Assembly: GCA_032209605.1 (NCBI GenBank)
Contig: JASFXZ010000001.1
Span: 29,082,619 to 29,146,618 of the forward strand
Length of the DNA: 64,000 nucleotides
From: Mactromeris polynyma
Lineage: Eukaryota; Mollusca; Bivalvia; Venerida; Mactridae
Direction: 5' to 3'
Positions 1 through 13,400 of the stretch are shown piece by piece. Under the pieces are notes generated by a model. The model ran no database searches and had not been told where the DNA came from. It saw only the letters and a list, made by a program, of their open reading frames with translations. Numbering within the stretch: position 1 is the first letter of the stretch; every line of letters begins with the position of its first letter. The position numbers and the translations under genes are program-made.

Positions 1-367
1 TCTTTCTTTATTGCTCAACAACAGCTCAGGTCATTTAACATGCAATAAATAGTTAAAAACAAAAAAACGTTAAAATTAACTATTAATCAATAATATAAAG
101 AATTGTTTATTCAATTATATAATACAAAACTTCCAAAGTAAGAAAAGAGAAAAACATGGAGTAAAGAATTTGACACATTTTTAGATAGAGTGAGCGTGAT
201 AAGACGAAACATGTTAATTACTGTATAATTATATAGATAAAAATATAGAGCTAAGTAATACAAAAAATCTAAGTTCAATACACAAGTTAAATCTACTAAT
301 CACTTGAAATTAAAAGAAGGCCAGGTTTTTAAATATGTGATTCTTTATTGTTTCAATGTTTTTTTAG

Positions 368-1215
368 TTATGTAGTGAAGACAATGTTTGGGAGAGTATT
401 TTCCGCCGTGAAGTTGAAACCCCCGTAACTCCAGAGCTCGAGGCACTTGCTGACAAGGAAGGATGGAAACGATTGTTCTATACCAATAAACTTCAGTTAC
501 AGGTACAGTAAATATCTATTATAAAAAAAGTAAAACCTCGATAATAAGACCACCTTTGGGGCCCTTGAAAACTGGTATTGTTATTGAGGTGGTCCTAATA
601 TTGAGGTTGAACAAAGAACAAGACAGTGAAACTGTACTTAAATGTTCTTAAGTGTTCTTAAATTCGGTCTTTTTATAAATTGAGGTGGTCTTGTTTTTAC
701 TGTATTTTCTTTTGTCAAGTTTGGCGTATATTTTGCTTTTGCATTAACATTTGAAGTAATATTCCATCTGGAGGATATTTGTCATAGTTGTAAAAAATGT
801 TATAGATGTAAATTTTTGTTATATTTGCTAATATGCGTATCAGTGTTGATTAAATCCCTTTAAATGCATTGCCACTAGTCAAAACAAGTATTATTTCATA
901 CTAAGGTACCGAATGAAATAGACATATAGTCAGTTAGAGGGTGATTTTTGAAAAGGCACACTAGATGCTAAATATTTATACCATTTTCATACATGTTTTG
1001 TCCCTCCGTGGATGCAATTTGTTTCTTGTAATTGGTCGATTATGATTCTTTTGTTATACAATGGTATATCCCCGGTCATTTTTTAATGATTTGAAATGTG
1101 GTTTTGAACACCGAATGATATCCTTGAGAACATTTAAAGTTCTCTTGATTTTGATATTTATTTTATTTAGGTTCAGCTGAGGCGCCAATCACGATTGAAT
1201 ACAAAGTTTAAGTAG
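368..1215 (+). CDS. FBXO36: FBXO36 (F-box only protein 36), 3' end, proximal terminal exon isoform
   Basis: F-box proteins are substrate receptors of SCF (SKP1-CUL1-F-box) ubiquitin ligases; the substrate of FBXO36 is not known to me. Only the C-terminus is in the window: exon 368-502 (45 codons, preceded by AG, followed by GT) joined in phase 0 to exon 1171-1215, which ends in TAG. The first exon reads LCSEDNVWESIF and later GWKRLFYTNKLQLQ, matching the vertebrate FBXO36 C-terminus (LCMSDKLWEQI and GWRQLFFTNKLQLQ, from memory). The proximal terminal exon adds VQLRRQSRLNTKFK and stop. The F-box itself lies upstream, outside the window. The gene points toward TRIP12, tail to tail. A transposon remnant sits in the intron just after the donor. 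Identity is confident; terminal exon usage is inferred. Confidence 0.85.
529..703. mobile_element. Non-autonomous DNA transposon (TA-flanked, pogo/Tigger-like TIR), copy 1
   Basis: The left end reads AGTAAAACCTCGATAATAAG and the right end is a complementary stretch closing in TTTTTACTGTA. Inside are repeats of the phrase TTGAGGTGGTC. Three similar copies start at 49137, 58488 and 58805, and a right-end fragment lies at 62977. Several copies follow TA, consistent with TA target duplication as in Tc1/mariner-pogo elements. It has no coding capacity and sits in the last FBXO36 intron, just after a splice donor. Confidence 0.75.
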
Positions 1216-1302
1216 ATGGTACTTTAAGTTGAATTGATTTTAAAATCATGTTTTTTGGTATCACTTTAAGATAGCAATACATCATTGTAGCATTCTTATC
1301 CC

Positions 1303-1308
1303 AATAAA
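1303..1308 (+). other. Candidate polyadenylation signal for the short FBXO36 transcript
   Basis: AATAAA lies 88 bases after the proximal FBXO36 stop codon. A transcript ending here would exclude the distal terminal exon. It is a six-base motif in AT-rich DNA, so chance is possible. Confidence 0.4.
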
Positions 1309-1953
1309 GTTAATCCCAATTGGAATCCTGCATAAGCATATAGTCTATGATAGCTTATAGAAATACAAACATATCAAGGCTTACATATTTCTGTTGTATC
1401 TACGTACAAAGTTACCTATAAAGCGATATATTTTGTATTTAGTGACATTTAAGCTTTCCCAGAAATTTAGGTCAAAATTTGGCACAAGTCTGATTCCGCA
1501 GTCTGGACATTAGCGATTTTCACCATGTGTAAATACCATACACATACTAATTTCAGAGATTGGCAAACACTTCCGCTAGCAATATGTCTGGAACTGCCGA
1601 TTTTCAAACTTTCGACTCACAAAAATCCAGTAGATATAATATAAAAAGAAAGAATATTAATTATATAATGGCCTGTTTCTTGAACTTGCTAAAGAAAGAA
1701 ATGATTGACATTATTACACAGTTTTCCGACATGCGGCTGCGCACCTGAAATGTCTGGTAATAATTCATTTGGTATGGTAAAATGAACATTTTACAATAAA
1801 TACATATTGATATTGTATTCTGTCGTAACCTGTTGCAATTTGTTGCTAGTTCTCTGAATTAAAAAGAAACGACTGTATGAGTGCATGAGTCATACAGTTT
1901 ATCACTGCATTGTCTTTGACTTGTAACATTTGTTGAAAATGGTTTATGATTTA

Positions 1954-2317
1954 CCAGTGATTTTTTTTAATAATTCTACTGCTTGTGCCTTTTCAATTGG
2001 GAAAATAGGCGCAAAAAATCCCAAATTTGGGAAAATAAGGAAATGGTTGTTTTGCTTATAAAAATAACTTCAGCTGTGGTAGGTGTTTGTTATATGTGAG
2101 GTATTTAAGGGCAAAGATTCAATGCAATGGTCTTTTATAAAAGGTTAAATACACAAAAACCTTACGTAATAAAAAGAAATTCAGTCAGAGGGGGGAAAAT
2201 TAACAAAGAATTGGGGGGGAAAATGAAGATTTTTGGGAGAAATGGACACTTTTTGGTAAGGGGAAACAGCCTATATTCGGCAGTAGAATTAACCAAAAAA
2301 AAACAAAAAATCACTGG
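1954..2317. mobile_element. PIF/Harbinger-like MITE, copy 1
   Basis: The 364-bp element is bounded by identical 13-bp inverted termini (CCAGTGATTTTTT) and flanked by TTA on both sides (1951-1953 and 2318-2320), the 3-bp target duplication typical of PIF/Harbinger. The interior contains a short palindrome, CCCAAATTTGGG. A second copy lies in the opposite orientation at 11831-12160. It lies between the two FBXO36 terminal exons. Confidence 0.75.
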
Positions 2318-3035
2318 TTACCGTTACGTTTAAATATTGTCAGAAAGACAATAACGTTATATATTAACAAGTTATATGTCTTCACAGAGAATTAACAGTC
2401 TGGCCGTCCTTAAAAAAATGTTGGTTTGCAGTACCCTGACTATCCAACCGTAGTTGGCTCGTAATCAAAAGTTTGACTCTTCCATCCAGGATTTTATATC
2501 TAAAATCTAAACAAATGGGATCTACTGACCCCTTGAAAACATTGTCAGTAGGGGTTATGCAAAGAGACAATTCCTTATAGACGGTCTAATGTAACAGTAT
2601 TAGCATATTATCGTTTTGGCGAGGAAGCATTTAGCTCTTTAAACATTGATTTCAAATGATTTGAGTTTTGATGTTTTAATGGTAAGATAAAATGTTTTGA
2701 AACATTAACAACCATGTACATACAGTTTGTCTATAATTTTATCTGTATGTAGTAATTTGTACCTCTCCGTTTTGTTTCTTTGGTATATCTTAGTCATTTA
2801 AGAAGTGATGATTAAATATTAAAACTATTTTGCTGCCTCATAGATTTTGATACAGCAAAAGGGTAAACTATGTTTATAAACACAATGAAACATAAGGAAG
2901 CATATATTCTTTAACCCTCTCAGCATTCTGCAAGTTCACAAGACCATGCAATGCAGTCTGTAAGTCGATAATCCGGGGTAGTCGGTCACACTTGTTTAAT
3001 ATGTTTTGTCAGCATTATTATACTTTTCACTACAG

Positions 3036-3101
3036 ATGCAGTTAAGAAGACAGAAGAGACACGAGCATGCATTTATGACAGACCAGCAAGCCATGGAATA
3101 A
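3036..3101 (+). CDS. FBXO36: FBXO36 alternative distal terminal exon
   Basis: This 66-base exon follows a good acceptor (a pyrimidine-rich stretch ending in TACAG) and reads MQLRRQKRHEHAFMTDQQAM, then E and TAA. Spliced in phase 0 after the LQLQ end of exon 368-502, it gives LQLQ-MQLRRQKRH, very similar to the proximal ending LQLQ-VQLRRQSRL and to the vertebrate LQLQRQLRKRKQKYG. Two homologous, mutually exclusive terminal exons about 1.85 kb apart imply exon duplication. The distal product would be 7 residues longer. Which one is used, or whether both are, cannot be told from DNA alone. Confidence 0.72.
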   Translation: MQLRRQKRHEHAFMTDQQAME

Positions 3102-5940
3102 AACATAAACACTGATTTATATTGGTACAAGGATTTATATATGTGACAATAGTGAATTACTTTTATTGTAAAATATGTGCCTTATAATATAAATTGTACA
3201 TATACAAAATGTGAAATGTTGAATGTAAACCTGTTTGTCATACGGACTCAACAGCTGAGACAATCTAATTGTCATCTTTAGATCTGTGTTTGTAAGGATT
3301 ACTGCAAGCGTTTAATGATATTTAAGCCATGATTGCCATGCTATTGTGTGCATACGTGCGCTATGATTGTCATGATAGGATTACATCATAAGAAGAAAGT
3401 GAAACTAGTCTATCCGCATAAGAACAAAGAAGCAGATAGACTTGTTTTCAACTTTCCAACTCTCTTTGAATTTTCAATGATAGAAATAACAACAACAAGA
3501 GTTAGTAAGACCAGGCAGGATTCATTTATAAATGTAGCTGTATGAAGTTTTATCATAATAATTTTGAAATTAGATGGCTTTTCCACATGAGTGTGCTTGT
3601 AAAACAGTGTGCTATATTTTGTTTGTTAAAAGTAATGTTAAAGAATCGAGTATTGTTGTACATTCCATTTGAAGTATTAAAGTTCTATTTTTATATGTAT
3701 GTTTTATTTCAGAAACAGGTTATATTAGTTGCCAATGCTTTTTGCAGAGCTAAGATATATGTAGATAGACAGGTCTTCCTGTAGTGTAGATTTTCAGATA
3801 TTAGTGTAATATGGTTTTCAAATAGTGGATATGAGTTATCTTTAAATGTAACTTGTTGCTGTAAGAATGATAAAACACACAAATGCGTATACATTATACA
3901 CGGTATGGTAACCAATTTTTTGATTATCCATTCAATTTCCAGACTTTACATTTACAATTAAGTACGTACATGTATTACTGATGCAGGTACAGCTAGGTCA
4001 TCAACTGACAAATGTTTTATTATTTCATTGTGGGAGTAATTGAAGATGATTTGTTAACGTTTTTTCAGAAAATATTTTATTATTCTATGTACTGAAATGC
4101 CAATGATTATGTGCCATTCCGAATGCAAGTCTTACTTTAAAGCTCAGGAAAGTTGTATAACTTGAAGGATTCAAGTATCAGATTTTTCATGTAATGTTTT
4201 ATTTTGTTTTTTTGCAAACGCGTGTGTATGTATGTTTGCTTCTGTGTTACCTTATATAATATACTTGTAACTTTAGTTTGATCCGTCCACTTTATTTAAC
4301 AATCACATATATTTGCATTATACAAAAGTATTTCACATTGATGCCTTATTTGCATTATTAAATCAACTGAACGGAAAAGAACTGTTCTGATAGTAATTTA
4401 CTTATTTTTACAGTCTGTTTTTTTCTGAGTTTTTGAACTTCTATTTCTCTTGAAGGAGTTTATGTTTCAAACTGCATTATTTTTAACTAATTGCTGTAAG
4501 TTGTATATTTAAGGTGTTAGAATTCTTCCGCATTTCGCTTTAGAACATTTTTCCTATTCAAGAAAGTCTGTGATTAGCATAATGACCTGCTGAGCATTGC
4601 TTGCTTTGTTCATTGCCTTGGAAAGAAATGTTGGATACAATTATTTTATAAGATGAAGTTCATTAGTCCATAGTGTCATGATGATGTCATTTTAATTTTT
4701 GAATAATTGATGTACTATTTTGTTATTTACTGGCAAAGTGGTGTTAGTGAAAGTCTTTGCTCTCGTGTAAAATCATCAAAATATTCTGTGGTGGTAATTT
4801 TTTAAGGAGGTATTGGCACCATAAATGACAGGCATTGATTATATAACACGTTCAGTCCGAACTCTTTATATTCTTAATATCGTTAACAAGGTGCTCAAAG
4901 AAAAAGAAGGATTCAACATGTGTTGTTAATGGATAGCAATTTAAGACATCGCTTGTTAAACATTATGTGATATTACATGGCTTTACAGAATAAACTGTTT
5001 TCATATACATGTAATGTTTGCTGGTAATTGTGTCTCACATATGATCGCTGGATGGTAATAGCATGCACATAATCCTGTTTTTCGAAATGACAAGAAGGTA
5101 GAAGGTCTTGATTGGTCACCTGATGATCAGAAATTGTGGTTCAGGGGTTGAGGCCCCATTCCTGATTAGGTCTTCCGTTCCAGCCCCATGTTTAGCCGAG
5201 TTTGATCACATTCCAGAAATCAAGCACGATTAATGGTTAGTATCCAAGAAAGATTATCATAAGTCATAATAACTTGTTTTACAATCGATGAAAAATGTAT
5301 AAGTTTAAAGTTACCTGCATGAAGAACTTGGTAATAAGAGTATGAAAACACAAGGATATATAAGTGTTTGTTCTCCATCTGTTTTGTATCATAGTCCAAT
5401 CACAAAAAAATGCGTGTACAAACAGGCTTTTCTCTTTGTCAATGTGACATATACAAGCAAGCAGACATGGCATGCACTGGTTATGAAATTTAAAACCCCA
5501 GAAATTTAACCAATCCAGTCAATGTAGCTAGCACCACGGTTGTGAATCCCAATCCAAGGAAGGTATTGTTTTTTTAATGTGCAGTAACTAACAGTGTGGA
5601 TATCTAATGCCTCTAATAAGTCCCTCCCATTTATCTAGTGAACACAGAATTTAGCTCCACCTCTTAAGATGTAGCACTACAAACTTCAACGAAAAGTGAC
5701 GAAACTATGATTGTTATAACATAAAATGATGCATCCCCCAGAACCGATAGTTTGACCTTTGATCTCACTGTGACCTTGAAATGACTTCGAAGAAAGTTGT
5801 GGTATGCATGTCATCTTATTACAGCTAGTTAAAGTATGACTGATTCTTATATATAAGATAAAACTGCGACGGACGAGCAAATATACCAAAAAAACATGTC
5901 CCGTAAAATTTTGGGGTATTCAAAAATAACTAAGACTATA
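3102..5940. other. Spacer after FBXO36, no supported gene
   Basis: AT-rich sequence, probably the distal FBXO36 3' UTR followed by intergenic DNA. Short frames here show no codon pattern or recognisable motif. At 5110-5160 is a weak tRNA-like stretch (possible SINE relic). At 5745-5790 the phrase TTTGACCTTTGATCTCACTG followed by TGACCTTGA resembles the molluscan tandem repeat seen at 60247-60700. Confidence 0.5.
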
Positions 5941-8900
5941 TCACAATTCTTCACTTTATTATATTTCTATTAACATTTCAAAATATCCAACACATAATTT
6001 TTGAAAACAATCAGCCATCATATAACCATTGAATGCATGGATTAATACAACTATGCAGTGAAAAAATAACAAGGTCTCTAAAGAATACATGACATAGAAC
6101 ACAATGACAGAGGCTGTAATGCAAACACCTATCACACAATCACATTAAAAAACAACACCCTTGTTCATCATATGATGACAAGCATATACACACCACCATG
6201 TAAAATACCTTACAAACCTGTGTCCTTCAAAATATAGGAGTCAAACTGCCCATTTCAAGAACATCTCATAAAAAACTTTTCAATAATTTTATTCATCATT
6301 ATGACAATGGTCTTCAAAACGCTGACATACTTCTTGAATTCACCACCACATCAACCAATAAGATTACAAATACAACACACCTAGGCAAGTACTGTACAAA
6401 ATATGTATGGTACAATCGTAAACGTTCACAGAAATTTTTACAGTGCATGGGTAATTTTGGGAGAACTTACAGTTAAAGCTACAGAAGCCCAGACGCAACA
6501 TATTAAGATGAAATTTGATTGGAACTTTCGAAACATTAAGTATTATGTCTTTACCTCGTGGTATCAGAATTACTTCCATGAAAGTGAAAAAAAATCCTAC
6601 AGTATGAGTAAAATTAGAACTTGTATGACGAGTTGACAAAACAAACATATTTATTTTCAAATAATTTCTGCACATATTTGCTGTGTATGGTCAATTTCTG
6701 TTTGTGTAGTACATTGTCTCCATGTTTGTTTAAGTAACTAAACAGTGAAGCAAAGGATTAGTTTGTTAACTCGAGTCTCGATGAATAGTGAAGATGGCCA
6801 GTCCAGAGAAAGCTAGAAATATATAACACAGATGTATCTACAACTTCCAACATTAACTTATAACTGTTCAAAACAAGTGGGAAACAACTAACAAAATGCA
6901 TAAGTAATAATTGACTAAAATGAAAGTATTATTGAACACGAAACACAATTGATAATATACAGGGAATTTATGAAATATAATGGCATAAAAACAAAAAAAT
7001 TGGCAACAAAATGCAGACATATAAAAATGGGGTAGTTAATGAAATGTGTTCTATACTTGATGAATTTCAAGCGCAATATCCACAAGTTTAGAGTTTGTGA
7101 TAGGTGTACAAATATCATTAGTTCTGGATTTCCTAGCTTCAACAACATTACAGAGATTTGATTAACTGTAAGATTACTAAATGATCATTATTGGGGCAGT
7201 TACTGGGTACCTTTTCCCTACTAAATTAGTAATATGGTTTTCCCCCTATTTTCATTGAAAATTTCCCTTACAAAAAGGAGAGAAAATTCCAGTAAAATTA
7301 GTTGGGGTTGATGGAAATTTCTTTAAATATATTAAAACATAGGTCAAAATGCTATATATTTGTCATAATTGATAAAAATGAATATAAAAAAGTCTAAAAT
7401 TGGTCAAATATATTTGACTCAAATATGACTTTTTTTCACACAGGATTTCCTCATGGACTCGAGTACTAGGGATGTAAGGAGGGGCCATACCAAGAAACTA
7501 AATGGAGAACCTTAAACTGGAAGGGAAGGGAACAGGTAAAAAGGGCCATGATGGTTCAGTATCACTTTGATATATCCAAATAATACTGAAATAATGCTAT
7601 TCTTCGCTAAAACAGCGAGACAAGACCTAACCAATGGTGAACAGTGTATTAAATAAAGAGGTCACCAACGGATTGGATTAATGAAATAATTTCAAATTCT
7701 TGTATCAGGGAAGAATTTTAAATGATACCTTCAGAGTTTTATAACAAAAAACCCATCATTATTTTTAATAGGTCAACCAATAGCATGAATTACAGTTCAA
7801 TAAAGCTTACGTACGATTATTAAAATGAGCGACTAAAATACATAAAGTACCCAGTACAATGGTACGAGATCAATGTAAGCACAAACTTCCGAACACGACC
7901 AAGCTAACACATTAAATTTAAGACATCGTTTTCATACATTATCCTTTGTTCACGGACAAACAGAGATAAAACTTTACACTCATGCAAAACATTACAATGT
8001 TAGGTATTTTACCTTTCAATAATGATTGAAGTTTCAACATATTGGGTGATACAAACCATCGGGTGATAATAACCATGTAATACGGTCTTATAATAACAGA
8101 AATAAGTGGCTTCAACCCACGAAATGCTGGAATAATCAGGGTTCCCACTAGGATTTGAAAACAGGAGTCCATAAACATGCCTTTGGAAAAAATTGCAGTC
8201 CTTCAATTCAATTTCAAAGAAATGTTGCCAGAAACTGGAGTCCCAGGGAAAGAATAGGAGTCCAAAAAGCATAATAAAGAATCTAGTGAGAACCCTAAAT
8301 AATTACTGTACATCATGTAGAATTTTGCAGAACTTCCATTTTGCATATCAGTGGATCTTCACCTTTTCAATATCTTTCGCAAGGTCATTAATTCCAACTG
8401 CAAGTTTGTACATACTTTCGAATCCATCTGGTATTTGGACAGCAACTTAAGACTTGTTCCACATTACAACTTTTAATTGGCATTGAAATGAATTTCAGAA
8501 ATAAAGCAAAATTTGGTAACTGCAAATTAAGGAGAGACCTACCATAATATTACCATACCCAATTCCGACCAAAGGCTAATCAACATATTTAAGGGAGACA
8601 CAAAAAGGAAATATAATATTTTAACAGCTTATTGCTACATAGCACATGATACCATCATGTAATTTAAAATAAATACACCTAAATCAACAAAAAATAAACA
8701 AAACAACAAATATTACAACATCATAGCAATAATACAACATGTTATAAATAATTAAATGGTTAGATCTGATAGATCAACATAAGTTGATGCAAATGTTCAG
8801 CGAAACATAGTCTAATAGAATTAAGAACACATTTAGCGTACTTTCCGCAAAAAAATGACAAATAGGTGTTAATGCTGAGTGACTTGAAGCAATGAAATAA

Positions 8901-10488
8901 ACAGATATTTCCCAAGTTCAAAATAAAATTGGTGAAAATAAAATGGCTTTTTTTCAAGGTTAGAATATTTACATACAACAGAATTATATAAAATAAACCC
9001 AAGCTTAGATGTTTTCAATATTTTAAGAGACTGATGTTACAGAAAATATGAAGTTTGACCTTCTAGTCTATTTGTCATCATGAATTGATACAATGCGTTC
9101 CATTGGATATGTTCATGGGTGACAAATTGAAATATTTTTAGCAGAAATTTGGCAACAAAATATTTTATAAATAGAATAGTCAATAAATAGAGGGAAGCAT
9201 GTAACAAAACATAAAAGAGAAAAAAAACTGAAATGAAAACATATTTAATAACAATTCAGGCTGCCCAAGAAGTGATATTACAGTTTATACTGTAAATACA
9301 CCTCTTATGAAAAAGCACATTTTATCTTGAAGAGCTGGTACGTACTTCACACTCTCCATTCAGAACTGAACATAATTACTTTTAAAACCAAACAGTCATG
9401 ATAGCCATACATCCCTCACCAGTAAAACTGACATCATGGTGGCCAAGTTTTCGACAGATGAAAATTACGTCAGCAAACCTTGTAGTCTTTAAATGATTCA
9501 AAAATTCTGGCCATTAGTTTCAGAGATTTTTTTACATTTATTATATACATGTATATAATATAACACATTAACCAAGGTAGCTACTATTTTTATTAAATTC
9601 ACTTAATTTTAGCCATTTTTGGTAAAAACTAACCTAATTCCAACCTCTATGCATGAATATATTACACGGCTATCACACAGAACAAATCATTGTCTGTGAG
9701 CGAATTGTGCATAATCAGTGTCAATACATCGTCCTAATATTCCTAACGCGTAGAAAGTCGAAGAAAACCACAAGAAAGTAGTCAACTGTGACATTATGCA
9801 AACAGAAATCAAGAGGATCAGCTTAATTTTAACAAGCTGTATCAATCCTGTGAAGCATGACCCAGACTGACCAATTCAGTTTTAGGCAGGAAAAATTTTT
9901 ATGACGAAATGCTGGCACCATGGACTAACAAATGATGGGGACCAATCGCTAATGCTCACCTTAAACTCCGACTCAGGTGAGCTAAAAATGATAGGTAAGT
10001 AGTTCAGTATGACTTTTGAACATGAAAGGACTCGAAGAGAATTTACACAGATTATATGCTACAGATCCAAGGCAAGAAATACTTCTCTCCTTACAGTATG
10101 TATCAAACAAACAAACAAATAAAAATGGATACATTTTCTTACCAATATAGAGAGCGAAAACACGCTGTCATGTATATAACATGTAATCTAATCTCCACTT
10201 AAGACCACATGTACATATGGAACACATTACAAACAAAATTACCACCAAATAAAATGACTTCAAAGTTCACTTTTTGCTCTCCTCCAAGGTGACTTTGCGG
10301 ACAGGTTTGATTGCTATGAATATTGTCTCAAAAATGAAGTCACAGAACATATAATAACCTCAGCACAACAGACAATATGCACTTTTTACACATTGCATGA
10401 AAACACGAAGGAGAATTAACTATCCGCTAGGCGAGATTTGTTTGTTTTTCCTCAAAGCCAAGGTATATAATATCAACAACACAAAGTA
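5941..10488 (-). other. TRIP12 3' UTR and downstream region (extent unknown)
   Basis: This region lies directly downstream of the TRIP12 stop codon on the minus strand. No further exon is recognisable. TRIP12 mRNAs in vertebrates have 3' UTRs of several kilobases (from memory), so much of this may be transcribed. Minus-strand AATAAA candidates occur near 9537 and 5954, but neither is decisive. One transposon copy (8137-8297) is embedded. Confidence 0.45.
8137..8297. mobile_element. Short TIR element, copy 1 (CAGGGTTCCCACTAG ends)
   Basis: The left end CAGGGTTCCCACTAG and right end CTAGTGAGAACCCTA are inverted complements, and AATAAT flanks both sides. A second copy with the same interior (AATTTCAAAGAAATGTTGCC) is at 35026-35172. 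Confidence 0.65.
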
Positions 10489-13400
10489 TCATGATAAGTG
10501 GAATGAAAGTTGTCCTTCACTGGCAGCTAGATGTAATTTGTCACGCATTATTTCCACTGTGGAATAGTCAGGAAGTTTGAGATAGTTCACACACGTCATC
10601 ACTGATGGCAGGAAACTGTCAGGATTTTCTGAAGTTTCAAAACTTTTACGAACAATTGTCAATGGTGGACTGAGACTTCGGAAACCTGAAATTGCGAATA
10701 TTCAATAAACGTTAGGTATATGTGATCAGGGCATGATTGTAATAACTAATATTCTCTAAACATTCCTTAAAAACTGTTTCAATCATGAAACAAATTATGC
10801 AAACCAATCATTTAAGTTTTAAAAATTTGCATTGCAACACATAGATTCAGGATCGATAAATGCACCTAGCTAATAAAACTGTTGAAAAACACATAAATAC
10901 CTCCAACAGGGAGTTTTGGAGATCCTGTAACAAACTGAAGGAACATTCTCTGCTCGTCCGGTGTATAGGAACTGAGTATCTCATACAGAAACTTGACCGC
11001 TCGACTGTCATGATTATAACCATGATCAGGACGGCAACATTCCATTAACACTTTAGCATCCCAAAGTTCTTCGTTGTGTCCACAGAAAAGCAATTCGAGC
11101 TGTAAAATGAAGAAAAAAATTATCAACTAAGCAGACAGAATTGTAGCATTCATACAGTGCTTAGAGCGAAAACAACTGTACCTCAGTGTAGATCAAGAGG
11201 CTATTGCAATAGTTCTGTGCCAACACTGTGTAATGTTTACTCAGAGAAATCAAAGTAGTTTTAACACTTACTAATAGAGAATTGTAAATATGCCGAGTCC
11301 AAAAAGAATGTGTGCATGGGATAATATGGCCATTTTCGGATACCAAGGGGTAAACACCTAAAATATACCCATCAAGGTGCAATACAGACAGCAAAAATAT
11401 ACCCCACCAAATGGAAATTAAAATTATCTTATGCTTGGTACCAAATATGTCCATGTTTAGCCCCCCCCCTGGTATTGAAAAGGGTCTATATTAGCCCATG
11501 CACACTTCCTTATTTGACTCGGCATATGAATTACAAATGGGGGTATAATATATACAATACCGATAAATTACATCAAACTTATTTATGCAAAAAGTGACTT
11601 GACAACACTGTATCAGAATTTCCTATTTACATTGAATAAGAAACAAGTCATAACAGGTTATATCAATCACTCTCAGCCATTTATTCCTGATTCATTAACC
11701 AAAACTCACATCTATCCAGGGATAGCAACGTTCGAGAGTCAACCTTACCCAAAACAGATTCAACCCGACAACAGATCAGGAGTCACCCACATTAGTCTAA
11801 GACCACTACGCATCGATTATCAGTTCCATATCGGTGATTTTTTTGGTTAACTTTACGCCCGAATACAGGCTGTTTACCCTTATCAAAAAGTGTCAAATTT
11901 TCCAAAATAATCATAATTTTTCCCCCTCTGACTTGATTTTCTTTCTATTATATATATAAAGACAAGTTATTGTGTATTTAACCTTTTATAAAGAATCTTC
12001 ACTCTTACATCACCTCATATATATAAACAAACACCAGCCACAGCTGAAAGTTTTTTTTATAAGCAAAAACAGCCATTACCTTATTTTCCCAAATTTGGGA
12101 TTTATCGTGCCTATTTTCCAAATTGAAAAGGCACAGGCAATAAAAAAAATTCAAAATAATCATTACATATATACATTACAATCAGAATAATAAACAAATT
12201 TTTGTTATATTTACCTCATCAGGATAAAAACTCTGAAGAGAGCTGAGTGGAAAGACGGACTCAAAACCTTCTCTCAATGATTCAAATTGTCGGGAAACAC
12301 CTTCAACTAAACTCCAATGCGTGACCAGCTGTATAAAATATATGATCATGTATTATGAGAAAGAATGGAGGATAAGTAAAATGGAAAGGTTGTGTACAAA
12401 AGGCTATCATGAAACTTTTTTAGAGTAAATAAAGTCTTCTTATAATAACATCAAAACATATTCAATAATGTGAATAATCCTGCCACTAATTTACAACAAC
12501 ATTCACGAGATTTATTTATGCATTGTATCACATTTCATTTAAACACACTAATTATTCCAGCTCTTCTGAGTCAACAATGGATGACTTTATGCCAAAGAGA
12601 AAACAAGTGTAAATCAATAAGTACCATAAAAGGCAGTGTTATAAAAGACAAAGCCGGACAACAAACATGGAATTCATTATCGCTTACCCTTAAATATTCT
12701 TCCAGATTCTCCAACGTAACGATCCTATCTTTCCCACCCTTCTTCAGTTCTATATTAGCATAACCAGGGAGGGTAAAATCTAGTTCTAGATCAGCAACAT
12801 TGCATCCATCAACAGTAAGATTGTCTAATGCCAATCGTCGACTCTCCTCCGTCTGCAAAATTGATAACAATAAGTTTCAAACAAAATATTATTAAGAGAT
12901 ATCACTATAGTCCATTTTTATATACTTGAGAATAGTGGCAAATTTATTGTGAGATGTTTATTCAATGAAAACACGCTTTGGAAAATCAGACCAATACACA
13001 TCGTGTACACAATAACCATATTCTGAACTAATTTTAAACCTACTATATTAAATTTCTACATATTAAAATTTCTCTACTATAATAATAAAGGCATTTTAGC
13101 TGAAATAGTGAACAATAATTACATGTGATTTGTCGGCGAGAATTCTTTGTTTCTGTCGTACGACGTCCTCAAGTTGATTGAAAGATTTTGAGACAACAGG
13201 ATCAATATACTGTAGATCACTAGATGTAAGACTGTGTTCTTGTCCCAATAACCACTTAAAGAACACCAGACTGAATGGAATGTCCAGCTGAAAAAACAGA
13301 ATGTAAAGTAAGGTAACATAATCTAACCATATTTTACAAATGAAAGTTGTGGTTTTTTTCATGTCTTTCAGAAGCTTACCGAAATATATTGGTAGAATAT

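Noticed and set aside
6364..6675. Overlapping frames on both strands near 6.4-6.7 kb
   Set aside because: Low information, likely TRIP12 3' UTR or intergenic; no recognisable motif.
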